42,098 nucleotides of DNA, taken from NCBI GenBank assembly GCA_029834535.1, contig JAQMWT010000591.1, positions 1 through 42,098 on the forward strand, written 5' to 3'. Made by a program: the position numbers and the translations under genes. This stretch comes from Chrysophaeum taylorii. Its lineage: Eukaryota > Sar > Pelagophyceae > Pelagomonadales > Pelagomonadaceae. This document shows, in pieces, positions 10,498-19,758 of the stretch. Numbering within the stretch: the first letter of the stretch is position 1; every line of letters begins with the position of its first letter. The notes under the pieces were generated by a model. That model had not been told where the DNA came from. It made no database searches and worked only from the letters and a program-made list of their open reading frames with translations.

Positions 10498-11312
10498 TCA
10501 TGCCTCTGTTGGGATCTGCGCGAGTGCTTTGATCCGTTCGATCTCCTTGTTACGGTATGTCTGCGTCAACATGAAAGTCGTTAGAGGTGACGATTTTCCC
10601 ATATCGCCCCTGATGTACAAGCAAGATAGGGCTGTGAGCATCTCGGATAAATCGGTCCGTTCCGGGGAGGTTCGGGAGATAGTTGTTACTATGAAAGTAA
10701 GAGGCGGAGACGCTGGAGGGCTCCAGCTTGTGACTTTGAGGGCAGACAAAAGTGGCAGGTTCGCCAAAGGGGAGAAGCTTCAAGAGCGGTGCCATGGGTG
10801 ACATGGTGCGCCGGGGACGGTGCATGTCATGCTTGTGCGCGAGGGCAGTCCATCCGTCCATGAGAGCGCTGGTTGTCGGCTTGGATCTTATGCGGGAGAG
10901 CAAATGGATGATAATACTCTGCGGCAATAGACTTTACTTCGATGCGCACACTGCGAAGGTTAAGGAGACGAACTACGGTGCCTCGGGTGTTTTCCTTGAT
11001 AATGTTTTCAGCAAAATTCCGCTGGTGGAGGTGGCGACCAAGGATTTAAACTTGGATGCCAAGTTGCACCTTGAGGGGGTGGAAAGCTTCAGATCGGAAA
11101 GTGGAGAATGCATCAGACGATATGATCTTCACACTGACATCGAATTCGACCTTAATCACATTGACCACATAGAGGATGCCGGCCCGAACATCCTGTGCGT
11201 GTAGTTTCCGCAGGAAATAGACCCACTTGTGTGCTGAGATAATACACACGAAGTGCATGATGTAGCGAAAGCCGCCGTAGCACTTGCTGATGCTCGGGTA
11301 TGATACATCCAT
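10498..11312 (-). pseudogene. Ty1/copia integrase core (element E), frame-shifted
   Basis: From high to low coordinates, two pieces in different frames fit a copia integrase. Piece one (11312-11046) reads MDVSYPSISKCYGGFRY (first catalytic aspartate, gGxRYi) and later KIISSDAFSTFRSEAF, matching the 'RSD-x-G-x-E(F)' second-aspartate region. Piece two (10927-10498) has PLLKLLPFGEPATFVC, YLPNLPGTDRFIRD and KIVTSNDFHVDADIP, which match the conserved post-core 'LRVFG...' and 'SRDV-FDE' stretches. The catalytic glutamate region between them is unclear. Normal role: insertion of the cDNA into host DNA. Inactive as written. Confidence 0.7.
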
Positions 11313-11343
11313 GTGGAGGTGTTGGCCAGGAGCATAGGCCAGT

Positions 11344-12885
11344 TCATCCTGTGACCAGGAATTTTTTGTTGTGACTGAAGATTACATGCGATTGGCAGCG
11401 CTTGCATTCACTGCAGTCTTGCAGATACCGATCATCACCTGGGCGGAGATTCGTTACATTAGCGGCAATCGTGCGGCGAAGAATCTCTGGTTGTTGGTGG
11501 TGTGTGCGGTGCCAGCGAGTGACCAAAAGCACTCTTTTGGCGTGCTGAGTGGTGCCGGGCTCGTGCAAGGGAGGCAGAGCGGCAGTCGAAGCGCTGGGGG
11601 GGCTGGGTCGCTTGTCGACTCGGATTTTGGCAATGGTTGCCTCGGCAAGAAGCGTCTCGAGGTTTGTCGATTTGCTTGGTTTGCGGATCGCATCATGGTG
11701 AGCATCTGCAACGGCATTGAAGAGGGAGGTGAGGTTCAGGTCTTCCTCTGCTAGGAGACGGCTGGAGATGGCTGAGAAGAATTCTGCAGCCTGGTGGATG
11801 TCTCCAGGGCTGGGGATGCCATTGCGTATTGTCGCCCATTCGACGTGAAGGTTCACGTGGTGGTGCGATTCGTGAAATGCGAGGACAGCGCTGTACTTTG
11901 CCTGCAACGTGTGGTGCGGGACGGCGTTGGCCAGTGCCTTGAACGCGAAGTACGGCGGGCGCTGTTTGAATAGTCGGAGCAGTTCCGGGTCCGAGTGGTG
12001 TCCAAACTTAGCGATTTCGTTGAGGGTCGCATAGCGGATGTGGTCTGGAGAGATCAGCAGCAAGGCATTGGAGTAGCTCGTGTTGGTTGGGTACGAGCCA
12101 GTGACCGAGTAGCACTTGGTGCTCTTCTGAAGCGTGTCTCCGATGTGGCCGACGTAGTCCGCGTAAGTGGGACGTGCTTTGGACATTACGAGTCCCTTGG
12201 GGTCATCGAGAGCAATTCGCCCTTGTGACTCGATCGCGGCAAAGCCAGGATGCGAACGATTCATATAGTGGACCCAAGTGGACGGGCGCGAACTGCTGTG
12301 AGCGGCGGCCAAGGAGGTGGTGTAAGCGACGACCAGAAAGGCGGTGCCCTTGGGAACATCCAGGGAAAAGGAGTGCGATGGGGAGAAGACTGCGGGTTGA
12401 TGGGAACAGTCCAAAGTCTTAGGGTGCCTGGAATGGAGGGTGAGGGAGGCGCGCGGGAAGTAGCCACAGGCGACGGCAGTAGCGGCGGTGCTGGTGATGG
12501 CTCCATCCAAATGGCAAGCACATTGAGACTCTGAGGCACGAAAACAGCGGATGGTGTTCCAAGCGGCGAGAGTGCGGTGTTGCGACGAATGGTTGTGCAG
12601 GAGCGTGAAAACCAGTAGGTTGGAAATGGACGCCATTGTGGCGTAGGGGGTGCTGTCGGCATCGAGACCGAGGTCCGTGAAGGGCTTGTTGAGACGTGCG
12701 AGCATTTGGCAGATGCGGGCATTCTCGGAAATCGAGAGTTTCGAGGCGTTTGCGGGCTTGTAGGAGTAGGTGGCCTTGTGCTGGTAGTAGTCCAATACGG
12801 AACGGGGCACTGTGCCACGAAGGGCGGGTTTGGCGATCCCGAGATCGTCAGGGATGGTGTGACTGGGATCCAGGAGAGGAACCAT
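11344..12885 (-). pseudogene. Element E pol: 513-codon open spacer ending in integrase zinc finger
   Basis: A long uninterrupted minus-strand frame between protease and integrase. The last 100 residues look like the pre-integrase HHCC zinc-binding module (RWHRTHHQQPEILRR, then CSECKRCQSH). The preceding 400 residues match no domain I know; copia elements usually have a far shorter interval here. It starts at an ATG (12885), but that is not likely its own start: the preceding frame (12900-13639) encodes more of the same spacer. A captured domain or lineage-specific extension is possible; function unknown. Confidence 0.6.
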
Positions 12886-12899
12886 GCTCGGAGGCGTGG

Positions 12900-13862
12900 T
12901 TAACCAAGGAGAGGCGGTTTCTCGAGGTTGTAGCCAGTGAGCGGATGCCGGGCATACACAGCGAGATAGCGTGTCTTGCTGATGACATCACCAAAAGCAG
13001 AGGCATAGTGGACGCCGGAGTGGCGGAAGTAGCCTAAGCGCTGATAACCTTTTGGGAGTTGAGCATACTCATGGTGAGTTCGGGGTTTGGGAGGGACGTT
13101 CTCGACAATGGCATAGGTCGGGAGCGTGCAACGAACGAAGCGGAGTTGTTCTTTGACTAAAAGGTCGGCGGTGACCGGAGTGTCATAACCGTCGTAGTCT
13201 TTCATTACACGCAGATGTTGGCACGGCAAAGTAAAAACTGCCAGGTCGAATGTAGGGAGTCGTATTTTGCCGGTTTGGAGTGCGGCATTGAGTTTTCTGA
13301 GGTCCGCATAGTGCTTGGCACGCGGGAAGAGGTGTTGCGCACGGGTGCGCAGGATATCGCTGATTCAACAGGTGACTACGACAGTTAGGCGTTTGTCGAA
13401 GCGTTTGCGAAAAGTGTCGAAACCTTCCTGGTGAAGTCCACCTGCAATAATGGCTGTTTTGAGCAGAGGGGTTGGTGTTTGCACAGAGAGGTCTGCGGAG
13501 CCATCGAAGGCGTAGTGGACGACAGGAGATTGGATGTTGAGCAGTTCGGTAAGATAGATGGAATGATTTTGTAACTTCGCGAAGTCAGGCGTGTGCGATT
13601 TTGAGCGTGTCTTTGCGACATGCTGTGTGATGTGTGCAATCTAATCTTGGAGTGACATTCGTTTTCTTGTGTGAAAGCTCACCACAGTGGCGAATGTTTG
13701 CTGGGGATGGGATGGCAGGGACAACAGGCCGTTAGGCTTGCGAGCGGCAAGTACGACGGCGGTTTTTCCTATAAGTGTTGCGTAATTGTGGGGGTCTGAG
13801 GTTGAGGACTATAAGAGCTCATAAAGGTAGGGCTCGTGGGGCAGAGGCGGGCCTGTTGCTTG
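12900..13862 (-). pseudogene. Element E pol: spacer between protease and the 513-codon frame
   Basis: Decayed coding sequence in several frames; the clearest is 12900-13229 (VTADLLVKEQLRFVRC). An in-frame stop near 12900 separates it from the next open stretch. No recognisable domain. Confidence 0.45.
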
Positions 13863-13883
13863 TACATGCAGAGCTTTGAGCTG

Positions 13884-13963
13884 CGTGATTCCGGACTGGC
13901 TCCTGTCGGTCCGGCCTGGCTCCCATGCTCGGGAGAGGTCTGAAGTTAGTTAGTTAGTTTAGT
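13884..13963 (+). mobile_element. 5'-truncated SINE-like copy S2 with 21-bp target duplication
   Basis: Only the last 80 bp of the repeat (from CGTGATTCCGGACTGG to GAAGTTAGTTAGTTAG) are present. It is flanked by TACATGCAGAGCTTTGAGCTG at 13863-13883 and 13964-13984. Truncation at the 5' end plus a long duplication is the signature of target-primed reverse transcription. It lies just downstream of the protease of element E. Confidence 0.85.
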
Positions 13964-13984
13964 TACATGCAGAGCTTTGAGCTG

Positions 13985-14443
13985 AGATGTTGCAATAACT
14001 TGAAGACCTTCTCTGAATTGCGGGACTACCATAAATACGAGATATAAAACATAACCGGTTTTGTCTTTTGTATCCTTTGAAGAGAGACCTGCAGCCTGCA
14101 GATACGGCGGTTTAACACCGATAAAGTGACTGGTAAGAGTCCCTCGGCCCATATGAATGGTGTGTTCGGGAATTCGGCGTATGGTCTCGGGAACAAAATT
14201 TTGAATTGTGCGCGTAAAGCAAAAAGATGCGCCACCGTCAATCAATGAGGTTTCAGTGCCGGGGCCATTGCATCCGTGCAGGGAGCTAGTCTTCTTTGAG
14301 GTCTTGTCTGGAGTGTAAGCTGCACAAAGAAAATCTGCGACTCGCGTGGGAATAGTGGATGAAGTCGGGAAATTCGTCATCTGGAGGTTTGGTGCCTGAT
14401 GAAGTAAGGTGTGGTTGGCGGCACAGGCGTCGTCGGCAACCAT
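13985..14443 (-). pseudogene. copia-type protease (element E) with DGG active site
   Basis: TSLIDGGASFCFTRTIQNF fits the copia protease active-site region; then GRGTLTSHFIGVKP (flap/strand region), YLVFMVVPQFREGLQVIATS (the 'VPxLxxNLISV' motif) and QLKAL. The catalytic D-(S/T)-G reads D-G-G, one base away from DSG. Downstream it is interrupted by S2. Role if active: gag-pol maturation. Confidence 0.7.
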
Positions 14444-15516
14444 CAGTGAAAAAGCCGACTCTTGTGGAGAGCACGCATGTAGTCATTGTGACGTTTGGCG
14501 TAGTCTTCGGCGGAGTCTTCTTCATCTTGGGTTTCGGGAATGGCGTCGTCGTAGAGGTCTAGCTGACCTTTGTCGTCATAGAAGCCGAGATGTCCTTTGT
14601 CGTCTTGTTCATCGGTTTCGGCTTCGTCCTCATCAGGTTGATCGTCTTGGGGATCGGACGTTAACATCTGGAGGAATTCGGCGGCGTCGTTTTCGGCTTC
14701 GGAAAGAAGTATCTCGTCGGAAATGGTGGTGATGAGGTTGATGAGCTTGTTCATATGCTCGGAGCTGGGCGTATGTTGGCGACCGGCTTGGCTAAGATTC
14801 CGTATGGTTTGGAGCTTGCGACGGACTTCACGAAGGGGGACCTTGAAGCGCTGGTCTGGAGTAGACGGTTTGGGTGGATGGGGTTGTGTTGGGAAGGTGA
14901 CCTTGCGAAGATGCGGGTGCTCTCGTTTGCCAGGGGTGACGGGAGGAGCGCGGGGACGGTGCTTGTTCTTCGGTGGGGTGACAGGGGTGGCCGTGGGCTT
15001 AGGACTGTCATTGACGTCGTAGTAAGACGGGGAGCGAGGATTAGCAGGCTTTTTGCCTGGAGGGGGCTTTTTGACGCGCCGCGAAATTTGCTTCTTGCGG
15101 TAGGCGTGTAGTTGGTGAATAAGATCATTGTCTTCCTCTTGATCAAGATTGGCCTCCGTGAGAAAAACGGCGACGGGGTCTGTGTCTTCAATGGGGTCCG
15201 GTGGGGTGTCGTCTTCAGAGGGAGAGGTGTCATCATCGTCTTCGGTGAGGTGGAGACCATGACGGCGGGAGCGAAAGCGGGGGTTGTCTTTGTCCTTTGT
15301 TGGCAGGCGACCAAAGTCCGCAACGAAGCGCTAAGGCTTGAAGTTAAGAGTGGGTGGGGTGAGGCTTGAGGTGAGCCCAAAAGTTGCGCTCAAACGTTGA
15401 AATGACGGTGATGCGAGCGATGAGCTTAGGAAGGTGGTGGATGGCGTCCTTGTCTTCGTCGAGTAACAGCGAATCGTTGGGAGTGCGTTGACAGTTGGCA
15501 AGACGTGCAAAGCCCT
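14443..15516 (-). pseudogene. Element E region between gag and protease
   Basis: Two low-complexity stretches: a highly acidic one (14443-14754, rich in DDE and QDD) and a proline/serine/lysine-rich one in alternative frames (14751-15380), then a short frame 15344-15516 continuous with the gag end. No zinc knuckle is visible. Probably the gag C-terminus or a gag-pro linker; frames are no longer contiguous. Confidence 0.45.
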
Positions 15517-16644
15517 TTATGTGTGTTGGGGCGCGGGAGTCAAGCAAGCTTGGGGGGTACTTGAATCGAAGATTTTGGTGACTTTCTTCGAGGATCTTGG
15601 TGTCGGGAGTTGGAGAGAAGTGTCCGTGGTGATCTGGCGGAGTTGCTGCTGGACATGACGCATGTAGTCGATGTAGTGAGCTGGCTCATGGATTTCAGGG
15701 TTGAACGGCGTGTCCAGAAAGGCATTGTAAACATAATGCGCGTGGTGGATGTGGTTCTGGCCCGTATGCTTATCGAGTGCGAGGCGAACTTGAAGCACGA
15801 ATTCGAGTCCTATCGGGTAGGAGGATCCGAGTGCATCGATTTCGTCGTATGCTGGGTGCTTGACGGAGTCCCTACCGGCATGTAGGAAACGACGAAAGAG
15901 GGGGTGTACAGTCTCGCGGAGATATACGATGAAGTCGGCTTCTTTTCCTTGGAGATGTGGTTGAGTTATTGGATATAACTTGCCTTTTGTCATATCGGTT
16001 GGGTCCTTGTATTGATCTTTGAGTTCTTGGAGTTTTGGCTCGTAGACGTTGTCCAGGAAGTGCTTGCCGAACTTGCGGTAGACACCCTTGTAGTAGACGT
16101 AACGGCCTTGGAAATCTTGCGTGTTCCCGGCGGTAGAGTGGTTGTCGGGGTCCTTGTCGTATTCGTCGATACAGTGGCTTAGGAGAGCGTCAGCGAGATC
16201 GTTAGATCCGCGCAGGACGGATTCCCACGTGTAGAAGCCCTGTAGGAAGTACTGAGTTATACCTGTTTCAGGCATCAGATGTTCGACGAACAATTGCATG
16301 ACACGAAAGGAGAGCATTTGGGGTGTGACTTGCGCCGAGTCCATGGACTTGAGAACGGCACTTGGTGGGTCACTAAAAGTGTTGATCTTAGACATGGGGT
16401 CTTGTTGAGCCGGAGTGGAAGGCGGAGCCGCAGCAGCGACGGCAGGTCGTGGTGCTTGTGTTGCTTGCACTTGGGTGGACAAAGCGCTTATTCGAGCCAT
16501 CAAGCGATTTTCTTGGTCTTGCATTTCTTGTTTATGCCGAGCTTCGTACGCTTGAGCTTGCTGTTGCATGTCTCTTTGGTACTTGGCTTCTAGGCGAGCT
16601 TCTTGTTCTCGCATCTCCTTTTGGAGATCTTGATTGGCTGGCAT
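15517..16644 (-). CDS. Element E gag-like protein, 375 aa
   Basis: Intact frame from an ATG at 16644, the first ATG after the putative primer site and leader. Residues 1-60 form a charged coiled coil (KEMREQEARLEAKYQRDMQQ). Residues 95-330 are a helical domain with SFRVMQLFVEHL and QGFYTWESVLRGSNDLADAL, compatible with a capsid. There is no CCHC motif. The tandem duplication upstream has copied its first codons. Assigned to gag from position and composition; it could assemble capsids in trans if expressed. A longer product reading on toward the protease would need a frameshift. Confidence 0.65.
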   Translation of the reverse strand: MPANQDLQKEMREQEARLEAKYQRDMQQQAQAYEARHKQEMQDQENRLMARISALSTQVQATQAPRPAVAAAAPPSTPAQQDPMSKINTFSDPPSAVLKSMDSAQVTPQMLSFRVMQLFVEHLMPETGITQYFLQGFYTWESVLRGSNDLADALLSHCIDEYDKDPDNHSTAGNTQDFQGRYVYYKGVYRKFGKHFLDNVYEPKLQELKDQYKDPTDMTKGKLYPITQPHLQGKEADFIVYLRETVHPLFRRFLHAGRDSVKHPAYDEIDALGSSYPIGLEFVLQVRLALDKHTGQNHIHHAHYVYNAFLDTPFNPEIHEPAHYIDYMRHVQQQLRQITTDTSLQLPTPRSSKKVTKIFDSSTPQACLTPAPQHT

Positions 16645-16730
16645 TTTTGCTTGGGTTTAAGAACGTCAGTGAGCTTGGCTTGTCTGGAAATCCTGGGGCT
16701 CTGCTGATACCGGGACTGGTGCCCAATACC

Positions 16731-16925
16731 TAGAGAACAGTAATCACAACTGTGTTACCCTTCAGCAGAGCGTGAGAACAGTGGTAGTCTGTCCTCGAAT
16801 CTGTCTCTTAATCGAGGACAGCCGGTGTGAATAACACAGCGTTTTCTTAAATCAAAGGTGGCAAAATTAAGTGAACTAACCCTAGAACAGGGGGTATTAA
16901 CCCTAGTTCAGATTTTCTATCTCTG
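16731..16925 (-). repeat. Element E LTR, tandem copy 1 (next to gag)
   Basis: 195 bp with ends TAGAGAACAG and CTATCTCT(G) on the plus strand. TAGAGA...TCTCTA is a terminal inverted repeat, in place of the usual TG...CA. Contains internal CTAACCCTAG blocks. It serves as 5' LTR in the minus-strand direction. Confidence 0.7.
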
Positions 16926-17028
16926 GTTCTTGATTGGCTGGCATTTTGCTTGGGTTCAGGAACGTAGTGAGCGGGACTCGTCTGGAAATCCTGAGGCTCT
17001 GCTGATACCGGGACTGGTGCCCAATACC

Positions 17029-17224
17029 TAGAGAACAGTAATCATAACTGTGTTACCCTTCAGCAGAGCGTGAGAACAGTGGTAGTCTGTCCTCGAATCT
17101 GTCTCCTAATCGAAGACGGTCGGTGTGAATAACACAGCGTTTTCTTAAATCAAAAGGTGGCAAAGTCGAGGGAACTAACCCTAGAATAGGGGGTACTAAC
17201 CCTGATTCGGATTTTCTATCTCTA
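17029..17224 (-). repeat. Element E LTR, tandem copy 2
   Basis: 196 bp, TAGAGAACAG to TATCTCTA, very similar to copy 1. It is followed by TTAGTTAGTTAG, which resembles a SINE tail. Confidence 0.75.
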
Positions 17225-17320
17225 TTAGTTAGTTAGTTTGGTTCAGGAACGTCAGAGAGCGAAACTCGACGGGGAATCCTGGTACTCTACTGATATCGGA
17301 CTGGTGCCCGTATATATACC

Positions 17321-17516
17321 TAGAAGACAGTAATTTCAACTATGTTACCCTTCAGCAGAGTGAGAGCAGCGGTAGTGCGCCCTCGTCCTGTCTCTAACAA
17401 CGAGGACAGCACGGTGTTGAATAACACGGCGTATTTCTGAATTTTAATGCTAGAATAAGAGAGAGCTAACCCTATGATAGGGTGGTACTAACCCTAAATC
17501 AAAATTGCTATCTCTA
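17321..17516 (-). repeat. Element E LTR, tandem copy 3 (outermost)
   Basis: 196 bp, TAGAAGACAG to TATCTCTA, more diverged than copies 1 and 2 and closer to the fragment at 469-625 (shared CTAACAACGAGGACAGCACGG). Confidence 0.75.
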
Positions 17517-17782
17517 ACCCCTACACCGTACGACGCCGGCAATTTCCTATTCGCCCGGCTAGGAGAGAGAATAGAACGGGCGTGGCCGGACGCCACGCCC
17601 GCCGCGTCGCGGCCGGAGGCCGCGCTAGCCACCACCGGGGGGTCCGGGGGGCTACCCCCCCGGCGGGGGGGTGGGGTTGGGAGGCAGAGCCCCCCATCTC
17701 GGGGGGGTCGGGGGGCTTGCCCCCCGAGAAAAAAAAAACGGAGAAAGAGAAGCCCGCTTCCCTCCTCTTAGCTTTAATAGTC
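17517..17782. repeat. GC-rich segment with nested G/C-run hairpins
   Basis: No gene. Contains GGGGGGTCCGGGGGGCTACCCCCC and a second module GGCAGAGCCCCCC...GGGGGGCTTGCCCCCCGAG followed by an A-run. The same modules and the trailing TTTA(A/C)TAGTCCACAA occur at 36246-36390. Open frames here are composition artefacts. Confidence 0.6.
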
Positions 17783-17789
17783 CACAAGT

Positions 17790-18535
17790 GCAGGCCAGTA
17801 AGTTCACCTAGTCCCAAGCTCTAACCCCAGTAAGTTCACCTAATCCCAGTAACTAACATATAAGTTCACCCTGGTCGCCGACTGCGGTTGCGATGGAGGA
17901 CGGTGCCTCATGAATCCTGAGCCTTGCGAGGGCATCCGCCCTCCCGGCGTAGGTTGGCACCTGTTCGCCTCCCGGGCGGGCCGGCTGGCAGCCGGAACGT
18001 TCGCAGTGGGACGGGGTATGGCCGGGGGGCGAAGACGGAAGGTTATCGACGAGTTGGTTGTCAGTCACATCGCGGTCTCCTCGTCGCATGGCGACAAGCT
18101 TGATGGCCACTCTCCGCCGACCGACCTTTCGGCGCTCCTCGTCTACAGGCCCGTGATTCCGGACTGGCACCTGTCGGTCCGGCCTGGCTCCCATGCTCGG
18201 GAGAGGTCTGAAGTTAGTTAAGTTAAGTTCACCTGGTCAGTAAGTTCACCTAGTCCAAATCTCTAACCCCAGTAAGTTCACCTGGTCCCAGTAAGTTTCA
18301 TATAAGTTCACCTGGCCAGTAAGTTCACCTAGCTCACACCCACTCCTTCGAGCTCGTCGCTCTCGCCTCCGCCAATCTAAGCTGCTTTGATCCGCACACG
18401 CCGCTAACCTTTGAGTTTACTCTAAAACCCTCAGTAAGTTCACCTGGTCCCAGTATGTTCACCTGGTCACTCAGTTCACCTAGTCCCAATCTCAAACCCC
18501 AGTAAGTTCACCTGGCCCAGTAAGCTCACCTACAG
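17790..18535. repeat. CCAGTAAGTTCACCTGG-type minisatellite
   Basis: Irregular tandem array of a roughly 20-bp unit (AGTAAGTTCACCTGGTCCC and variants, some with AATCTCTAACCCC between), split by S3 and by a unique stretch with CGCCTCCGCCAATCTAAGC. The same array occurs in reverse at 27440-27765. The unit contains a short palindrome-like core (AGGTGAACTTACT on the other strand). Function unknown. Confidence 0.65.
17871..18223 (+). mobile_element. SINE-like copy S3
   Basis: Nearly full-length copy (from CTGGTCGCCGACTGCGG to GAAGTTAGTTAAGT), flanked by TAAGTTCACC at 17861-17870 and 18224-18233. The right arm of the inverted repeat lacks it, giving an empty site. About 350 bp of close identity to S1 in opposite orientation. 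Confidence 0.8.
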
Positions 18536-18539
18536 TGCG

Positions 18540-18911
18540 CGTGTAGACGCCGGGAGGGGGCTTATCGGTATTGCGCAGCACGTGTGGGGTAGGGTGGAGT
18601 CGTCGACCCGGAAGAGGACAACCTCGGGGTTGCCGATCGACAGAGAGGCACGTAGAGCTGGACGTGGCAGAAGACGGGCTTGGGCAAGAGGACGCCGACC
18701 TCGCGGGGCGTCTGGCCCTGGCTCTTGTTGATCGTTTGGCGTCGGCGGGCTTTAAGGGATACAGGTATATCTGGTACCGTTGCAGTGGCCGTGCGACGAG
18801 TCGAGGTTGCGAAGACTTTAAGCTCGCGATCAAAGTCAGCATGCTGTTGGTTGTCAGGGAGTTGCAAACTCGACTGTAAAGAGCGAGGCGTCGGCTTCCG
18901 ACCCAACCTAG
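18540..18911 (-). pseudogene. Helitron/PIF1-type helicase C-terminus, left arm, interrupted by G1
   Basis: In minus-strand frames the sequence reads FDRELKVFATST, SLKARRRQTINKSQGQTP, VGVLLPKPVFCHVQLYV and PLCRS. This is the signature end of PIF1/Helitron helicases ('TINKSQGQTL..VGV.L..PVFSHGQLYVALSRV'). The upstream part of the same gene lies beyond the G1 insertion at 26031-26208. Frames are shifted and stops are present. In intact Helitrons this helicase unwinds DNA during rolling-circle transposition. Confidence 0.8.
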
Positions 18912-19242
18912 TGTGGCAGTAATGCCCATTTCCCCCACTTGCTTGCCTGCCACCTGACTTACCCTGATTGTTGCCCTGGTGTTGATCTTGCATTTATGGG
19001 GGGGGTGTCATCTTGACACCTTCACCTGCGCTCCCACTCGACCCAATGTACCGGGCATTTGTATTGCTTTCTTGCTGTATTCTTGATATTACCCTCTTTT
19101 GATTGTCCGATTTCGTGATGGCGTGAGGTATTACGCTGAGATCGGGCGTGTGGTGGTTTCACCCGTGGTTCGGGTAGGGAGAAAGGGTTGTTGAGGCCCC
19201 CGGTCCGGCCAGGAGGGGCGGGTATTGGCGAAAACCACTACA
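18912..19242 (+). repeat. 5' LTR of Ty3/gypsy element G1
   Basis: TGTGGCAGTAATGCCC to AACCACTACA, matching 25702-26030 with roughly a dozen differences by eye (about 96% identity). The adjacent host bases CTAG (18908-18911) are repeated after the 3' LTR (26031-26034). Confidence 0.9.
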
Positions 19243-19243
19243 G

Positions 19244-19300
19244 TGGTCTCAGAAACGGGAATCGATAGTCTAACTCCCGGACTATCGATCTCCTGTTTCT
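19244..19300 (+). promoter_or_regulatory. G1 primer-binding site inside a stem-loop
   Basis: TGGTCTCAGAAACGGGAATCG starts one base after the LTR. Its reverse complement has the form of a tRNA 3' end: T-loop-like TTCC, acceptor stem and terminal CCA. The sequence from 19251 to 19270 pairs with 19280-19300 (GACTATCGAT then TCCTGTTTCT) in a nearly perfect 20-bp stem with a 9-base loop, so most of the primer site can be sequestered in a hairpin. Confidence 0.75.
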
Positions 19301-19758
19301 CGGCGGCGAGTCGGTTCGTAACGGTCGAGTGAGTGCGAAGCCGACGCATTTGTGGGTGAAGATCCAGAGGATCACGGGTACCTCCGCGGGGTTCATTTTA
19401 CGTGATTCGGATCGAACGGGGAGCGGAGTCACTACGACTCATTTTGCATACTTTTGCATATCGACTCATTTTGCATACTTTTGCATATCGATCGTCATAC
19501 TGTAAGGCAGTATCGTAAGGCCTAACTAGCTCGTGCGAGGCAGACCACCTCCCTGACGGCGAGCGACTACACCGGGAAGGCCGTCCATAGTCTTCACGCG
19601 CAAGGCAATTGCTTTCGTAAGACCAGCGCACCGGTACAGCGCGCAGTAGTCAGACGGCTGCCGGCAATTGTCGTCTGACGAAAAGAATACAACAAGTGAG
19701 TTGTGAACATCCGGAACAAACATATTATCCGGGCAAATCGCGATCATGGCAGAGGCCA
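19301..19758 (+). other. G1 leader with 27-bp tandem repeat
   Basis: No gene seen. Two perfect copies of a 27-bp unit (CGACTCATTTTGCATACTTT onward) sit at 19435-19461 and 19462-19488, with an internal TTTGCATA repeat. The rest is unremarkable leader sequence. Confidence 0.6.

Larger units (their letters stand above)
16631..17320 (-). repeat. Tandem leader units of element E with candidate primer-binding site
   Basis: The roughly 100-bp leader (from the gag ATG to the LTR) occurs three times, each beside an LTR: 16631-16730, 16926-17028 and 17225-17320. On the minus strand the leader begins GGTATTGGGCACCAGTCCC directly after the LTR end. This resembles a half-tRNA primer site: its complement CTGGTGCCCAATACC can be drawn as an anticodon arm (CTGGT/ACCAG) and is a degenerate relative of the initiator-tRNA site used by family C. 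Units 1 and 2 are nearly identical; unit 3 is diverged. Confidence 0.55.
17783..18911 (+). repeat. Left arm of large inverted repeat, part 1
   Basis: Reverse complement of the right arm (26780-27772), starting with ACAAGTGCAGGCCAGTAAGTTC. It is interrupted by the SINE-like S3 and then by the gypsy element G1, after which the arm resumes at 26031. After subtracting both insertions the left arm is about 1.0 kb, matching the right arm. Confidence 0.8.

Noticed and set aside
11995..12903. Plus-strand frames opposite the element E spacer
   Set aside because: They mirror the 513-codon minus-strand frame and show no domain.
17505..17824. Several Gly/Pro/Arg-rich frames in the G/C-run region
   Set aside because: Low-complexity translation of G and C runs; no start context or homology.
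17790..18540. Regularly spaced short repeats considered as a CRISPR array
   Set aside because: Units touch or are irregularly spaced, no unique spacers of constant size, and the setting is eukaryotic.
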